From assembly GCA_020050835.1 (NCBI GenBank), contig JAGVKB010000113.1, positions 1 through 64,000 of the forward strand: a stretch of 64,000 bases of DNA. Reading direction: 5' to 3'. The notes under the pieces were generated by a model. It searched no databases and was not told where the DNA came from. It saw nothing but the letters and a program-made list of their open reading frames with translations. The first letter of the stretch is position 1. Each line of letters starts with the position of its first letter. This document shows positions 1-8,364 of this stretch, one piece after another. A program made the translations under genes and the position numbers. The DNA comes from Candidatus Obscuribacterales bacterium. GTDB taxonomy: Bacteria > Cyanobacteriota > Vampirovibrionia > Obscuribacterales > Obscuribacteraceae.

Positions 1-309
1 CCCCCTCAGCATTACCGCCAGGAGCAGCCCCAGGTTGATGCCGTACAGGACCGGCACAACGGCCTTTTGGGTCCAAAAGAGGTAAGGAATTCGCCAGAAA
101 ACTACAAGCGCGAAGAATCCTACCCAGATGAACTCCACCTGTTTATCGTAGAAGAGCCCGCCCTGTCCGGCGTGCTTCAAGGTCGCCAGACCGACCGCCA
201 TCAAAAAGCTGGTGGCTCCTGCCAGGAACCAGTCAACTTCCGAAAGAAGTCTCACTAGATTGCGAAGGATATACGAGCTGGATGGAAGTGATTCTGTCGA
301 ACTCAACAC
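1..309 (-). CDS. RodA/FtsW-family (SEDS) glycan polymerase, N-terminal fragment
   Basis: Reading the minus strand from about 309 to the window edge gives an open frame with two hydrophobic segments. It contains DWFLAGATSFLMAVGL, KQVEFIWVGFF and IPYLF, and then a Leu-rich stretch. This is the usual start of the SEDS proteins RodA/FtsW, inner-membrane peptidoglycan glycosyltransferases of elongation or division. The rest lies outside the window. The start is uncertain: a GTG at 309 and a TTG at 306 overlap the minE stop, and another GTG lies at 255; none has a convincing ribosome-binding site, so coupling to minE is likely. It is the last visible gene of the minC-minD-minE run. RodA is a little more likely than FtsW because of the min context, but the fragment cannot decide this. 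Confidence 0.7.
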   Translation of the reverse strand, partial: MLSSTESLPSSSYILRNLVRLLSEVDWFLAGATSFLMAVGLATLKHAGQGGLFYDKQVEFIWVGFFALVVFWRIPYLFWTQKAVVPVLYGINLGLLLAVMLRG

Positions 310-560
310 TTGGAACGTAAGAGTGGGAAGTTGGCGATCAAGGCCGCCCTGCGTTCGTATTGTTGCAGATCAAAGCGTGTTGTTTCACGGTCTATATCAA
401 AATAACGAGAAACAACTGCGATCAGCTCCTCTTCCAGGCTCGATAATCTGTCGGCCGGCAGCTCAAGGCGATCATGGATGAGCATCAATCGCATGCGATC
501 CTTGGCTTTAGTCCGGACAGACTCATTCTTTCTTTGGAAAAACCAGTTGAGAACTTGCAC
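303..560 (-). CDS. minE: Cell division topological specificity factor MinE
   Basis: An 85-residue protein. It follows the MinE plan: a short N-terminal segment (residues 1-12, LNWFFQRK) able to become a membrane-targeting helix, then the MinD-contact helix (residues 18-33, AKDRMRLMLIHDR), then the topological-specificity domain with the LEEELIAVVSRYFDID segment. MinE stimulates the MinD ATPase and drives MinCD off the membrane at midcell. It starts 18 bases after minD and its stop overlaps possible starts of the following rodA/ftsW gene, so the genes look co-transcribed. Normal family length and no sign of damage. Confidence 0.95.
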   Translation of the reverse strand: MQVLNWFFQRKNESVRTKAKDRMRLMLIHDRLELPADRLSSLEEELIAVVSRYFDIDRETTRFDLQQYERRAALIANFPLLRSKC

Positions 561-578
561 CTTAGGGTCCTCCGTAAA

Positions 579-1391
579 CTACGCCCGGGCCGGGTTGAAG
601 AACTTGACTACCTTGTTCAACCAGCCCTGATTGAGCTCATCGAGGTCCATCAGCGGTACGTCCTCGCCTCTCAAGCGTCGCGCAATATTGCGGAAGGCAA
701 GTCCAGAGCGCGTATTGTCTGTCCCGGCGATCGGTTCTCCCTTGTTGGTGGAGACGATGATCCCTTCATCTTCCGGTACTACGCCAAGCAACTTGATGGA
801 CAGGATTTCCAGAACATCATCGACGCTCATCATGTCGTTGGTCTTAACCATAGACGGACGAATTCTGTTTAGAACCAGTCTGTATTGGCTGATCTCGTCC
901 TTGCGAGCCTCGAGCAAACCGATGATTCGGTCCGCGTCTCGCACCGCCGACATTTCAGGAGTCGTGATTACAACCGCTTCTTCAGCCCCGGCAACGGCGT
1001 TTTGAAATCCGCTTTCGATTCCGGCCGGGCTGTCTACTATTACATAATCGAATAGTGTCTTGAGCTCGTTGCAGAGCGTTTTCATTTGATCGGCATTTAC
1101 CGCCGTTTTATCCCTGGTCTGTGCGGCCGGCAAGAGACAGAGATTTGGCAATCGCTTATCCTTAACCAGCGCCTGGCGCAGTTTGCAGCGCTCCTCGATT
1201 ACGTCTACCAGGTTATAGACGACGCGGTTCTCCAGCCCCATCAAAATGTCCAGGTTGCGAAGTCCGATATCCATGTCGACCATCGCCACGCTAACACCAG
1301 TCTGCGCAAGCGCGACACCGATGTTTGCGGAAGCAGTTGTCTTCCCAACGCCGCCCTTGCCGGAGGTGATGACTATGACTCTGCCACTCAT
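579..1391 (-). CDS. minD: Septum site-determining ATPase MinD
   Basis: A 270-residue ParA/MinD-family ATPase. The deviant Walker A motif GKGGVGKT is at residues 11-18, and the switch segment VDMDIGLRNLD and the Walker-B-like IVDSPAG follow at their usual places. The last residues (LNKVVKFFNPARA) form the amphipathic membrane-targeting helix typical of MinD. The protein binds ATP, dimerises on the inner membrane and recruits MinC to block Z-ring assembly away from midcell. The ATG at 1391 has an AAGGGA site about 8 bases upstream. It sits between minC and minE in a complete min operon. Confidence 0.97.
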   Translation of the reverse strand: MSGRVIVITSGKGGVGKTTASANIGVALAQTGVSVAMVDMDIGLRNLDILMGLENRVVYNLVDVIEERCKLRQALVKDKRLPNLCLLPAAQTRDKTAVNADQMKTLCNELKTLFDYVIVDSPAGIESGFQNAVAGAEEAVVITTPEMSAVRDADRIIGLLEARKDEISQYRLVLNRIRPSMVKTNDMMSVDDVLEILSIKLLGVVPEDEGIIVSTNKGEPIAGTDNTRSGLAFRNIARRLRGEDVPLMDLDELNQGWLNKVVKFFNPARA

Positions 1392-1451
1392 GCTTTATTC
1401 CCTTTTGCTCTTGGTGGGGTGTTGACGAAATGCCGAATAAAAGAACGGGAA

Positions 1452-2300
1452 CTAATCTGGATTGTTTGCTGTGATCCGAATACTGCCGTTTACGACTCGG
1501 GCTGTTTCCGGTCCGATTCGTTGTTGGGTGCTCTTGCGCGGCCGGTCGGGTGATCTGGCGATGGCATGAGCGATCCGGATCTGAATCGGCTCGAGCCTGA
1601 GCGCTCGAATCTCGGCCTGGGTGTTGCCGTTCATTCCAGCGTGAGCAATTCCTCTTAAGGCACCCCAGACAGTGATGTCGCCATCGGCGACTACTTCGGC
1701 GCCCGGATTGACATCGCCGACGATCACCAGGTGTCCTTTGTGACTGACCGTCTGTCCGGACCGCAAAGTCTGGCGCAGATACAAAACAGCCGGTGGCGGT
1801 GGTGGCGCCGCTTTAGCCGGTGGTTCGGCTGGAACATCGCCGGTGGTGGCAGCCTCCGAGCCGGAAGCGTCCTCGGATTCGCTCGTGCACGCTTCGGCAA
1901 CAGATTGGTTCTCTTGCCCGCAAGCCGAAGCGTCAGCCGTTTTGTCTGCGTGAGGATGACTCGAGTCGCATACAAACGGACCAACTGAGAAGTTCATCGG
2001 TTTGCCCTGCCCGAGCGGAACATTTTGAGCGTGAAGCGCCGCTCGAGTCTGCTCTGATTCAGCGAAGACTTGATGCGGCTTGATGCCGACTTCGGCAGCA
2101 ATTGCCAATATTTGTGAGACCTCGTTGTGATTGAGTGGCAGTGCGCCAAGATTTAAATCAACATTCATGCCTGCCCAAAACTCGCTTGAGATCTGGAGCG
2201 TGGAAGTGAGGTGTTGAGTCGCTTCCTGTAAGGTGGAGCAACCGCCGACATCGATCAGAACACCCTGATCGGGTTGACTGATTATAGCTATCTTAGACAT
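1452..2300 (-). CDS. minC: Septum site-determining protein MinC
   Basis: About 282 residues from the ATG at 2300. The N-terminal domain (to about residue 105) is MinC_N-like. A low-complexity linker rich in Ala, Glu, Ser and Pro follows and ends in PPPPPPAV. The C-terminal part is the MinC beta-helix domain, recognisable from LRQTLRSGQTV, GHLVIVGDVNPGAEVVADGD, VWGALRGIAHAG and the Arg/Leu-rich end. MinC inhibits FtsZ polymerisation when bound to MinD. The frame stays open to a TTG at 2342, so a 14-residue longer form is possible. The linker is unusually acidic and contains several Cys residues. First gene of the min operon, behind the promoter at 2366-2394. Confidence 0.92.
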   Translation of the reverse strand: MSKIAIISQPDQGVLIDVGGCSTLQEATQHLTSTLQISSEFWAGMNVDLNLGALPLNHNEVSQILAIAAEVGIKPHQVFAESEQTRAALHAQNVPLGQGKPMNFSVGPFVCDSSHPHADKTADASACGQENQSVAEACTSESEDASGSEAATTGDVPAEPPAKAAPPPPPAVLYLRQTLRSGQTVSHKGHLVIVGDVNPGAEVVADGDITVWGALRGIAHAGMNGNTQAEIRALRLEPIQIRIAHAIARSPDRPRKSTQQRIGPETARVVNGSIRITANNPD

Positions 2301-2365
2301 TTGAAACCGAGTGGCTATGCGGAGAGTATACGAGTAGGGCAATTCACCCTGCGTTACATTTGTAA

Positions 2366-2394
2366 ATCCTATTGGTCTGAAAACCGCAAGTCAA
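2366..2394 (-). promoter_or_regulatory. Sigma70-type promoter of the min operon
   Basis: On the minus strand a TTGACT -35 box (2394-2389) is followed after exactly 17 bases by TAGGAT (2371-2366). Transcription would start near 2359, about 60 bases before the minC ATG. Box sequence and spacing are seen directly; activity is inferred. Confidence 0.6.
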
Positions 2395-2580
2395 GCCGAA
2401 TGGCATAGCGATTGCATATATATTTGATGACATTAGAGTAAGGTTGGGTATGGCTTAGACGCTATGCGTTTCTTCAAGAATGTTATTTGAATTGAAACTA
2501 GTTGATTAGAAACCGGTTTGCAAGTAGTCGGCGCGATAGATAAATGATCGCCAGCGCAAAAAGTGCGATGATTACCATTT

Positions 2581-3396
2581 ATGACCGACTCGAAACATTT
2601 CAACCCAGGCAGTCGCCCGCAACTGGAAGACATCTCCGACAGACCGATTCGTACATGGGCAGCGGTTGCCCAGGCTCGCGTGCGGATGAAGGCTGAGACG
2701 CTCGTCTTGTTAGTAGCCGGAGAGATTCCATCCGGAGATGTACTGGCTGTCGCTTCGATTGGTGGCGTGCTTGGTGCTAAGCACTGTCAAGCTGTGATTC
2801 CCGTTAAACATCCACAGATGATTGCGCAAGCAAAAGTGGAGTTCGGAATCGATTCACTCCGCTCTTCTGTTGACATATTAGCCAGGGTAAAGAGCGTTGG
2901 AGCGACTTCAGTAGCAGCAGAAGCGCTCGCAGCCTCTTTCGCGGCCGCCCTGACTATCTTTGATATGTGTCGCTCTTTCGATGATGAGATAGCGATTGAA
3001 TATGTCAAGCTCGTAAGTGAAAGCTATATAGATAGTAGTAACTCTTCCGCAGTATCCGAGCCGAGCTCGCAAATCGGTGCGACCGTACAGGCGGCAGAAG
3101 AGCCGGTACAGTCGCGGCGCTTGCGTGTTGTAAGTAAGACCGATCCGGTTGTGCGTCTGCCTAAGCTCAAGAGCAAGTCAAAAGCCAAACCGAAAGCAAA
3201 GGCGAAGCTCAAACCGAAAGCAAAGGCTCGAGCAAAATCCAAGCCTAAAGTAAAGGCGAGGGCAAAGACCAAAGCCAAACCGAAAGTCAAGGTACGGGCG
3301 AAGGCGAAGCCAAAACCCAAGACAAAAGTGAAGGCCAAGGCGAAGACACCGGGAAAGAGCCGTCGCAAGACCAAGCGGAATGTAAAGGGACGTTGA
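2581..3396 (+). CDS. MoaC-like protein without catalytic lysines, fused to a Lys/Ala/Pro histone-like tail
   Basis: A 271-residue protein. Residues 1-150 align without gaps to MoaC (cyclic pyranopterin monophosphate synthase of molybdenum cofactor synthesis): RVRMKAETL, GDVLAVASIGGVLGAK, IPVKHP, AAALTIFDMC. In E. coli MoaC numbering, which fits directly, His77, Glu114 and Asp128 remain. The essential Lys51 is Ser, Lys131 is Arg, Glu112 is Ala, and the Cys before His77 is Lys. Canonical CPMP synthesis is therefore unlikely. Residues about 194-271 are almost only Lys, Ala, Pro, Val and Arg (for example KPKAKAKLKPKAKARAK), like the tail of histone H1 or of some HU proteins, which suggests nucleic-acid or polyanion binding. 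No other moa gene is nearby. It is divergent from minC. No clear ribosome-binding site precedes the ATG. Confidence 0.8.
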   Translation: MTDSKHFNPGSRPQLEDISDRPIRTWAAVAQARVRMKAETLVLLVAGEIPSGDVLAVASIGGVLGAKHCQAVIPVKHPQMIAQAKVEFGIDSLRSSVDILARVKSVGATSVAAEALAASFAAALTIFDMCRSFDDEIAIEYVKLVSESYIDSSNSSAVSEPSSQIGATVQAAEEPVQSRRLRVVSKTDPVVRLPKLKSKSKAKPKAKAKLKPKAKARAKSKPKVKARAKTKAKPKVKVRAKAKPKPKTKVKAKAKTPGKSRRKTKRNVKGR

Positions 3397-3461
3397 GAGG
3401 CCTGCGTATGCAATCGATATCGCTGAAAGCGAGTCGTTCGCCGTCCGCGCTAGCTAAATAG

Positions 3462-4943
3462 TTGGGTGGGTGTAATCCGGGGGACAGTCAGATTTCTATA
3501 GCAATTAATGAGGGGAATACCGGCAGTTTTACCCGTGCACTGGGACTGCTCGATGCTACTGCGGTGGTCGTCGGTTCGATGATCGGCTCCGGCATCTTTA
3601 TAGTGTCTGCGGAGACTGCGCGACACGTCGGGTCGCCTGGGTGGCTCCTCATGTGCTGGGTTCTGGCCGGACTGCTGACTGTGCTGGGAGCGCTCTGTTA
3701 CAGCGAGCTGGCCGCGATGTATCCTCATGCTGGTGGACAATATGTCTTCTTGCGGGAAGCTTATGGGAAGCTGGCAGGCTTTCTATATGGCTGGACGCTT
3801 TTTACTGTTATTCAATGCGGAACGATTGCGGCTGTGGCAGTTGCGTTTGCAAAATTCCTCGGAGTTTTCGTGCCGTGGGTATCAAATACCAATGTGCTTC
3901 TGGCTCTTTCGTTCTGGAAGTTTACTTCGGTTCAGTTGGTGGCGGTAGCGTTGATCGCCTTGCTGACGGCGATCAATTGTCGAGGCGTGCATACCGCCAA
4001 GTTCATTCAAACTACTTTTACTGTTACCAAAGTAGGAGCGCTGGCGGCCCTTATCTTGTTCGGGCTTTTGTCCTTCGACAAGTTCAACGGTTTGAAAGTA
4101 AATCTCATTGATTTCTGGCAGCCGCATGATTTAAGCGGCGCGCCGCTCGGCGGCGTGAGCTTTTTGGCGGTGCTGGCCTTGTCGATGGTAGGAGCGTTAT
4201 TCTCCTGCGATGCGTGGAACAACATTACCTTTGCCGGGGAAGAAGTAAAAGACGCCGAGAAGGTCCTGCCCCGCAGTCTGGCGATCGGAACCATTCTGGT
4301 TGTTCTGCTTTACCTGCTTGCTAACGTCGTTTACATCTTTCTGCTGCCGTTGCATGGTGTTGCCGGTGGCGCCACCGTCCTGGAGCGCGGGATTGCTTTT
4401 GCGGCTGAAGACAGAGTGGGAACGGCTGCTGCCGAAATCATGTTCGGGCCGGCCGGTCAGGGCATTATGGCTGTCGCCATCATGATCTCCACTTTTGGTT
4501 GCAACAATGGTTTGATCTTGTCGGGACCGCGGGCCTATTACGCGATGGCGCGCGACGGACTCTTCTTCAAGAAAGCCGGCATCCTTGACGTCAAGACGAA
4601 TGTGCCGGTCTTTGGGCTCTTGCTACAGGGTATCTGGGCCAGCATGCTGGCTACTTCCGGAACTTACAGCAATCTTCTGGAGTATGTTGTTTTTGCCGCG
4701 TTGCTCTTTTATGTTCTGACAGTGGGTGCTGTGTTCATTTTGAGACGAAAGGAAAAAGACCGCCCGCGGCCTTATCGCGTGCCAGGTTATCCGGTGATGC
4801 CGGCTTTTTACATCTTGTTTGGATCGGCTGTATTGATCGGACAGATCTGGCTGTCTCCCCAATACAGTGGAGCCGGGCTTTTGATCATCTTATCGGGTTT
4901 GCCGGCTTACTTTCTCTGGCGTCGCAAGCAGGAAAGTGATTAG
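3462..4943 (+). CDS. APC-superfamily amino acid permease
   Basis: About 493 residues with some twelve hydrophobic segments. The start of helix 1 carries the APC signature VVVGSMIGSGIF, and helices 2-3 have CYSELAAMYPHAGGQYVFLREAYG, typical of amino-acid/polyamine permeases of the LAT/APA type. It would move amino acids across the inner membrane by proton coupling or exchange; the substrate cannot be read from sequence. The start is doubtful. The frame begins with TTG at 3462, but a strong GGGGGA lies about 8 bases before an in-frame ATT (Ile) codon near residue 11, so a rare ATT start is possible. It lies 65 bases after the MoaC-like gene and may share its transcript. Confidence 0.9.
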   Translation: MGGCNPGDSQISIAINEGNTGSFTRALGLLDATAVVVGSMIGSGIFIVSAETARHVGSPGWLLMCWVLAGLLTVLGALCYSELAAMYPHAGGQYVFLREAYGKLAGFLYGWTLFTVIQCGTIAAVAVAFAKFLGVFVPWVSNTNVLLALSFWKFTSVQLVAVALIALLTAINCRGVHTAKFIQTTFTVTKVGALAALILFGLLSFDKFNGLKVNLIDFWQPHDLSGAPLGGVSFLAVLALSMVGALFSCDAWNNITFAGEEVKDAEKVLPRSLAIGTILVVLLYLLANVVYIFLLPLHGVAGGATVLERGIAFAAEDRVGTAAAEIMFGPAGQGIMAVAIMISTFGCNNGLILSGPRAYYAMARDGLFFKKAGILDVKTNVPVFGLLLQGIWASMLATSGTYSNLLEYVVFAALLFYVLTVGAVFILRRKEKDRPRPYRVPGYPVMPAFYILFGSAVLIGQIWLSPQYSGAGLLIILSGLPAYFLWRRKQESD

Positions 4944-5183
4944 CAACAGGCAAGCATTTTTCCAGCGTTCTGGTTAGCGCTCTCAGACCGGTTGAAATTC
5001 TTTAAGTTGTCAGGGTTGGACATCGCTCGTGCTCCTTGAGATCGGTTTGATCGATTGGATTCCACAGCCCTCAACCCATCGGCTTGCCGAAAGTCGATTT
5101 CGCTTGTGTGTCGGCTGTACAGTGTATAGAGCTTCTGGGAGAATTTTGGAAGGAAGTCGGAAGCGTACCTGATTGGAGTAATT

Positions 5184-5942
5184 ATGAATGGATTGACGGC
5201 GTTGGTTTCAGGAGGCGGATCCGGTATCGGTCTGTGCACAGCCAAAATGTTGCTGGACGAAGGTGCTAACGTCGTCATTGCCGGTCGCGATACCAAGAAG
5301 CTCAAAGCTGCTGTTGCGGAGATCAACTGTTCGGATGGTCGTTTGAAGTACGTCAGCTGTGACATCTCTCGGGAAGCGCATGTAAATAAGCTGATCGGAG
5401 AGACGATCAACGCTTTCGGAAGTCTGCATATTCTGGTCAACAATGCCGGATTGTTCCGGATGGGCAGCATCTTTGACATGACCGAAGAAGACTATGACGA
5501 TGTGGCCGATGTCAATCTCAAGGGTACCTGGTTTATGTGTAAGTTCGGCGGAAAGGCGATCGCCGAAGCTGGTGGCGGAGTAATCATCAATGTAGCGTCA
5601 CTTCTGGGTATTCGTGGTGCAACCGGTTATCCTACTTCTGCTTATTCAGCAGCAAAGGGAGGTGTATTGGCTTTGACGCGCGCGCTGGCAATTGAGCTTG
5701 CACCGCTGCGAATCAGAGTCAATGCTGTGATTCCGGCGATTGTGAATACGCCTATGCTCTCCAGCGTTGGCGACGACCAAGTCGTCCAGGATATTCTTGA
5801 AAGCAGCAAGAAGTTTCATCCGCTAGGCAGAGCCGGTGAGCCTGAAGATGTTGCCAGAGCAATCTTGTTCTTGGCTCGGTCTGAAAATAGTTGGATCAGC
5901 GGAGCTGAATTGCCTGTCGACGGTGGACGAAGCGTCCTTTAG
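5184..5942 (+). CDS. SDR-family NAD(P)-dependent oxidoreductase
   Basis: A 252-residue classical short-chain dehydrogenase/reductase. The cofactor glycine motif SGGGSGIG is at residues 9-16, NNAG at 86-89, the catalytic Ser at 139, and the YSAAK motif puts Tyr154 and Lys158 in place. The C-terminal PVDGG loop is also present. It probably oxidises or reduces a small alcohol/ketone or an acyl substrate; the specificity is not visible. GGAG lies a few bases before the ATG. The gene converges with the MeaB gene and overlaps its end by 4 bases. Confidence 0.92.
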   Translation: MNGLTALVSGGGSGIGLCTAKMLLDEGANVVIAGRDTKKLKAAVAEINCSDGRLKYVSCDISREAHVNKLIGETINAFGSLHILVNNAGLFRMGSIFDMTEEDYDDVADVNLKGTWFMCKFGGKAIAEAGGGVIINVASLLGIRGATGYPTSAYSAAKGGVLALTRALAIELAPLRIRVNAVIPAIVNTPMLSSVGDDQVVQDILESSKKFHPLGRAGEPEDVARAILFLARSENSWISGAELPVDGGRSVL

Positions 5943-7054
5943 GAAATCTTCTGCTGCTCGTTGCCGAACAACTCTTGCATTAGCTCTTCGGCTGCTGAGT
6001 GTGGGTCGACTTCCCGGCTGAGCACCTGTCCGAGCAGATCTTGAATATGCGATTGCTCGAGGGACGCTTTCAGATTGGTTCTGGCCATTTCCGCCACCAG
6101 CTCTTCAAGCTCGGCTTGTACCTTGGCTTTGCGCCGTTCTTTCAACATGCCGGTCTGATCGAGATATTGTCGATGCTCCTTGACTGCGTTCCAGACTTCC
6201 GGCATGCCGTCGCCGGTTTCGGCGATACTGATTAGCACCGGTGGTCTCCAGCTCGTGGGTAGATGGGCAAGCTCCAGGCTGTGGATCACTTCCGAGGCGG
6301 TTTTGCTGGCACCAAGTTGATCGCCTTTATTTACCACGAATAAATCACCGATCTCCATAATTCCTGACTTGATCGCCTGGATCTCATCGCCGGATCCAGG
6401 CATCAAGACAAGCACTGTTGTGTCAGCAGTTTGAGCGATCGCCAATTCGGATTGACCGACGCCGACTGTTTCAATAATTACAATCTCATAGCCGAAAGCT
6501 TCCAGCATCCTGACTGCATCATAAGTAGCCAATGCAGTCCCGCCGGCATGTCCGCGATTGGCCATCGAGCGTATGAACACATTGCGGTCAAGCGTGTGTT
6601 CTTGCATGCGTATGCGGTCGCCGAGAATAGCGCCGCCGGTAAACGGGCTGGTCGGGTCGACGGCCAGCACGCCTACTTTCAGTCCTTCTTTGCGAATCTC
6701 AGTCACCAGTGCATCGACCAGGGTGGATTTGCCTACGCCTGGTGAGCCGGTGACGCCGATCAGATGCGCCCGCCCGCTGTGGCTGAACAGCTGCCTGACA
6801 AGTGTGGACGCTTCCGGACCGCCATCTTCGACAATCGTGAGAGCACGAGCCAGAGCTCGACGATTGCCGGCAAGAACTTCTTGAGTGATTAATTCCAATT
6901 CGCTATCCAAATATATCGACCAGTCCGCTTGCAGTTCACTGATTTTAGCAAGCTCGCCTGCTCTAGCGAAGGCGGAGCAGGCAATCTGTATTATGTTATG
7001 CCATTTAACGCGTAACGATTCGCAAATGTGTTCGGGCGAGCACTGCGCCGCCAA
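5939..7054 (-). CDS. meaB: MeaB/ArgK-type G3E GTPase, chaperone of a B12-dependent acyl-CoA mutase
   Basis: The core is a MeaB/ArgK (LAO/AO ATPase) GTPase. It has LAGNRRALARALTIVE, Walker A GSPGVGKS at 103-110, then VDPTSPFTGGAILGDRIRM, FIRSMANRGHAGG, ETVGVGQSE and a NKGDQ base-recognition motif. In this family the GTPase loads adenosylcobalamin into methylmalonyl- or isobutyryl-CoA mutase and protects the enzyme. A matching mutase large subunit lies at 41099-42715. The frame opens with TTG at 7054, giving about 45 residues not typical of MeaB; a TTG near 6910 would give the usual length. It is not next to the mutase, as it often is in other genomes. Confidence 0.9.
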   Translation of the reverse strand: MAAQCSPEHICESLRVKWHNIIQIACSAFARAGELAKISELQADWSIYLDSELELITQEVLAGNRRALARALTIVEDGGPEASTLVRQLFSHSGRAHLIGVTGSPGVGKSTLVDALVTEIRKEGLKVGVLAVDPTSPFTGGAILGDRIRMQEHTLDRNVFIRSMANRGHAGGTALATYDAVRMLEAFGYEIVIIETVGVGQSELAIAQTADTTVLVLMPGSGDEIQAIKSGIMEIGDLFVVNKGDQLGASKTASEVIHSLELAHLPTSWRPPVLISIAETGDGMPEVWNAVKEHRQYLDQTGMLKERRKAKVQAELEELVAEMARTNLKASLEQSHIQDLLGQVLSREVDPHSAAEELMQELFGNEQQKIS

Positions 7055-7203
7055 GCCGTTTAGCTTTGTGCAGCAGCTTCGCGCGGCTCCAGTGCGGCAC
7101 TTTTAAATTATCACTAGCGCTACAATAGTCGGCAACTAAGGGAACAAATCTGAATTGCTAAAGTCAAACTTAGCAGAAGAGCCCATTTGAGAGGACTACT
7201 TAT

Positions 7204-7728
7204 ATGATTCGCCCAGTTTTGGCATCGGCAGCTGTCGCAACGATACTGTCATTGTCCTGCTCCCTTTCGGGTTTAGCGCGTGGCAACGATTTGACTGTAA
7301 CGACTGGACACGGCGAAGAGATTCAGATTAAGAATGGATTCTTCGGTCGCAGAAATGTCGAGATTAAGGATCGACTTGGCGACAAGTATGTGCAAAAGAA
7401 GGGATTCTTTGGCAGCAAGGAAACCAGCGTGAATCTGTTCGGTAATCAGATTCAGAAGAAAAAGGGCTGGTTTGGCGGCTCGGACATCTCCGGTCAAGAT
7501 ATCCTGGGTGATAAGGTGACAACCAAAAAGGGTATCTTTGGTCGCCGAACAACCACGGTGGATGTAAGCGGTGCGGCGAGCTTGATTCAGAACTTGTTTT
7601 CGGACAAGAAACCGCTTTCTCAGCTGCCTCAGCTGCCCTTAGATGCTCGTGGCAAGGCAATTGACGCCTTGACGCCGCTGGGCGGTTCTAATGAGGCTCT
7701 GCCGCCGCCACCGTCTGACGCTCCGTAA
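7204..7728 (+). CDS. Secreted protein with four GFFGR-type tandem repeats
   Basis: A 174-residue protein of unknown function. A signal peptide covers residues 1-27 (hydrophobic core, possible cleavage after LARG). Residues about 37-125 hold four repeats of about 22 residues, each built as Gly-Asp/Asn, four residues, Lys-Lys/Asn-Gly-aromatic-Phe-Gly, then a polar beta-strand-like part; examples are KNGFFGRR, KKGFFGSK, KKGWFGGS and KKGIFGRR. The C-terminus is Pro/Leu-rich and ends in PPPPSDAP. The pattern suggests short beta hairpins exposed outside the inner membrane. GAGAGGA lies 8 bases before the ATG, and a TACAAT at 7121-7126 may be the -10 box. It converges with the coiled-coil gene downstream. 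Confidence 0.8.
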   Translation: MIRPVLASAAVATILSLSCSLSGLARGNDLTVTTGHGEEIQIKNGFFGRRNVEIKDRLGDKYVQKKGFFGSKETSVNLFGNQIQKKKGWFGGSDISGQDILGDKVTTKKGIFGRRTTTVDVSGAASLIQNLFSDKKPLSQLPQLPLDARGKAIDALTPLGGSNEALPPPPSDAP

Positions 7729-7746
7729 GGCGGCTCCGCAAGCGAT

Positions 7747-8274
7747 TCAGCGTTGATCTTTGCCTTTCAGATACTTCATCCAGCCAGCCTTTTGGGTGTC
7801 AGTTTGACCTTGATAGATATCCTGAGCGCCGGACACCTTGCCGGGATGTTCAGTGGTCTGACGGCGTGTCTGGCGGGCGGCATTTTCAGCATCAGTCAAC
7901 ATAACGGCCAGCAGATCCCGTTCGGATTGACAGGTCTTGAGTTGGTGTTGTATATCGCCAATGACTGTTTTTAGGTCTTCCGACTCCTGCATCTTGGACT
8001 CGAGAATGCCAGCCATCCGGGACAGCTCCTGATGCAGGTGTTTGTTTTCACGACTTTTATCAGCAAGCAGCTGACCCTGGTTGGCCAGCTCGGACTTGAG
8101 ATCTTCGGCATCGCGGGCGATTCGCTCCAGCTCTCGCGCCTGCGCGGTCAGCATTATATTGCGCTCCTGGGCTTGCAAGAGAGCGTCTTGAAGCTCCAGG
8201 AGCTTCTCGATTAACGAGTTGAGATCCCACTGACGCCCGGTCACCGGGTTTACCGTAGGGTTTGTATCAACCAT
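7747..8274 (-). CDS. Coiled-coil protein of unknown function
   Basis: A 175-residue hydrophilic protein. After a short N-terminal segment, residues about 18-135 are a nearly continuous heptad-type coiled coil rich in Leu, Glu, Gln and Lys (LNSLIEKLLELQDALLQAQ and further on). The C-terminal about 40 residues are basic and polar, with KAGWMKYLKGK. There is no signal peptide or membrane segment, so it is probably a cytoplasmic scaffold or filament-like protein. It is divergent from nagA with a 90-base gap. I do not recognise a family. Confidence 0.65.
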   Translation of the reverse strand: MVDTNPTVNPVTGRQWDLNSLIEKLLELQDALLQAQERNIMLTAQARELERIARDAEDLKSELANQGQLLADKSRENKHLHQELSRMAGILESKMQESEDLKTVIGDIQHQLKTCQSERDLLAVMLTDAENAARQTRRQTTEHPGKVSGAQDIYQGQTDTQKAGWMKYLKGKDQR

Positions 8275-8364
8275 TTAGTGAGAGGCCTTGTGAATCCGCC
8301 ATTCCAACCTTTAATATTCCCTGCCATATAGCCATCCAATCCAATTGAACCAGAAAATCAACCC

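Noticed and set aside
4940-5479. Minus-strand frame of 179 codons
   Set aside because: Lies mostly antisense to the well-supported SDR gene and shows no domain pattern.
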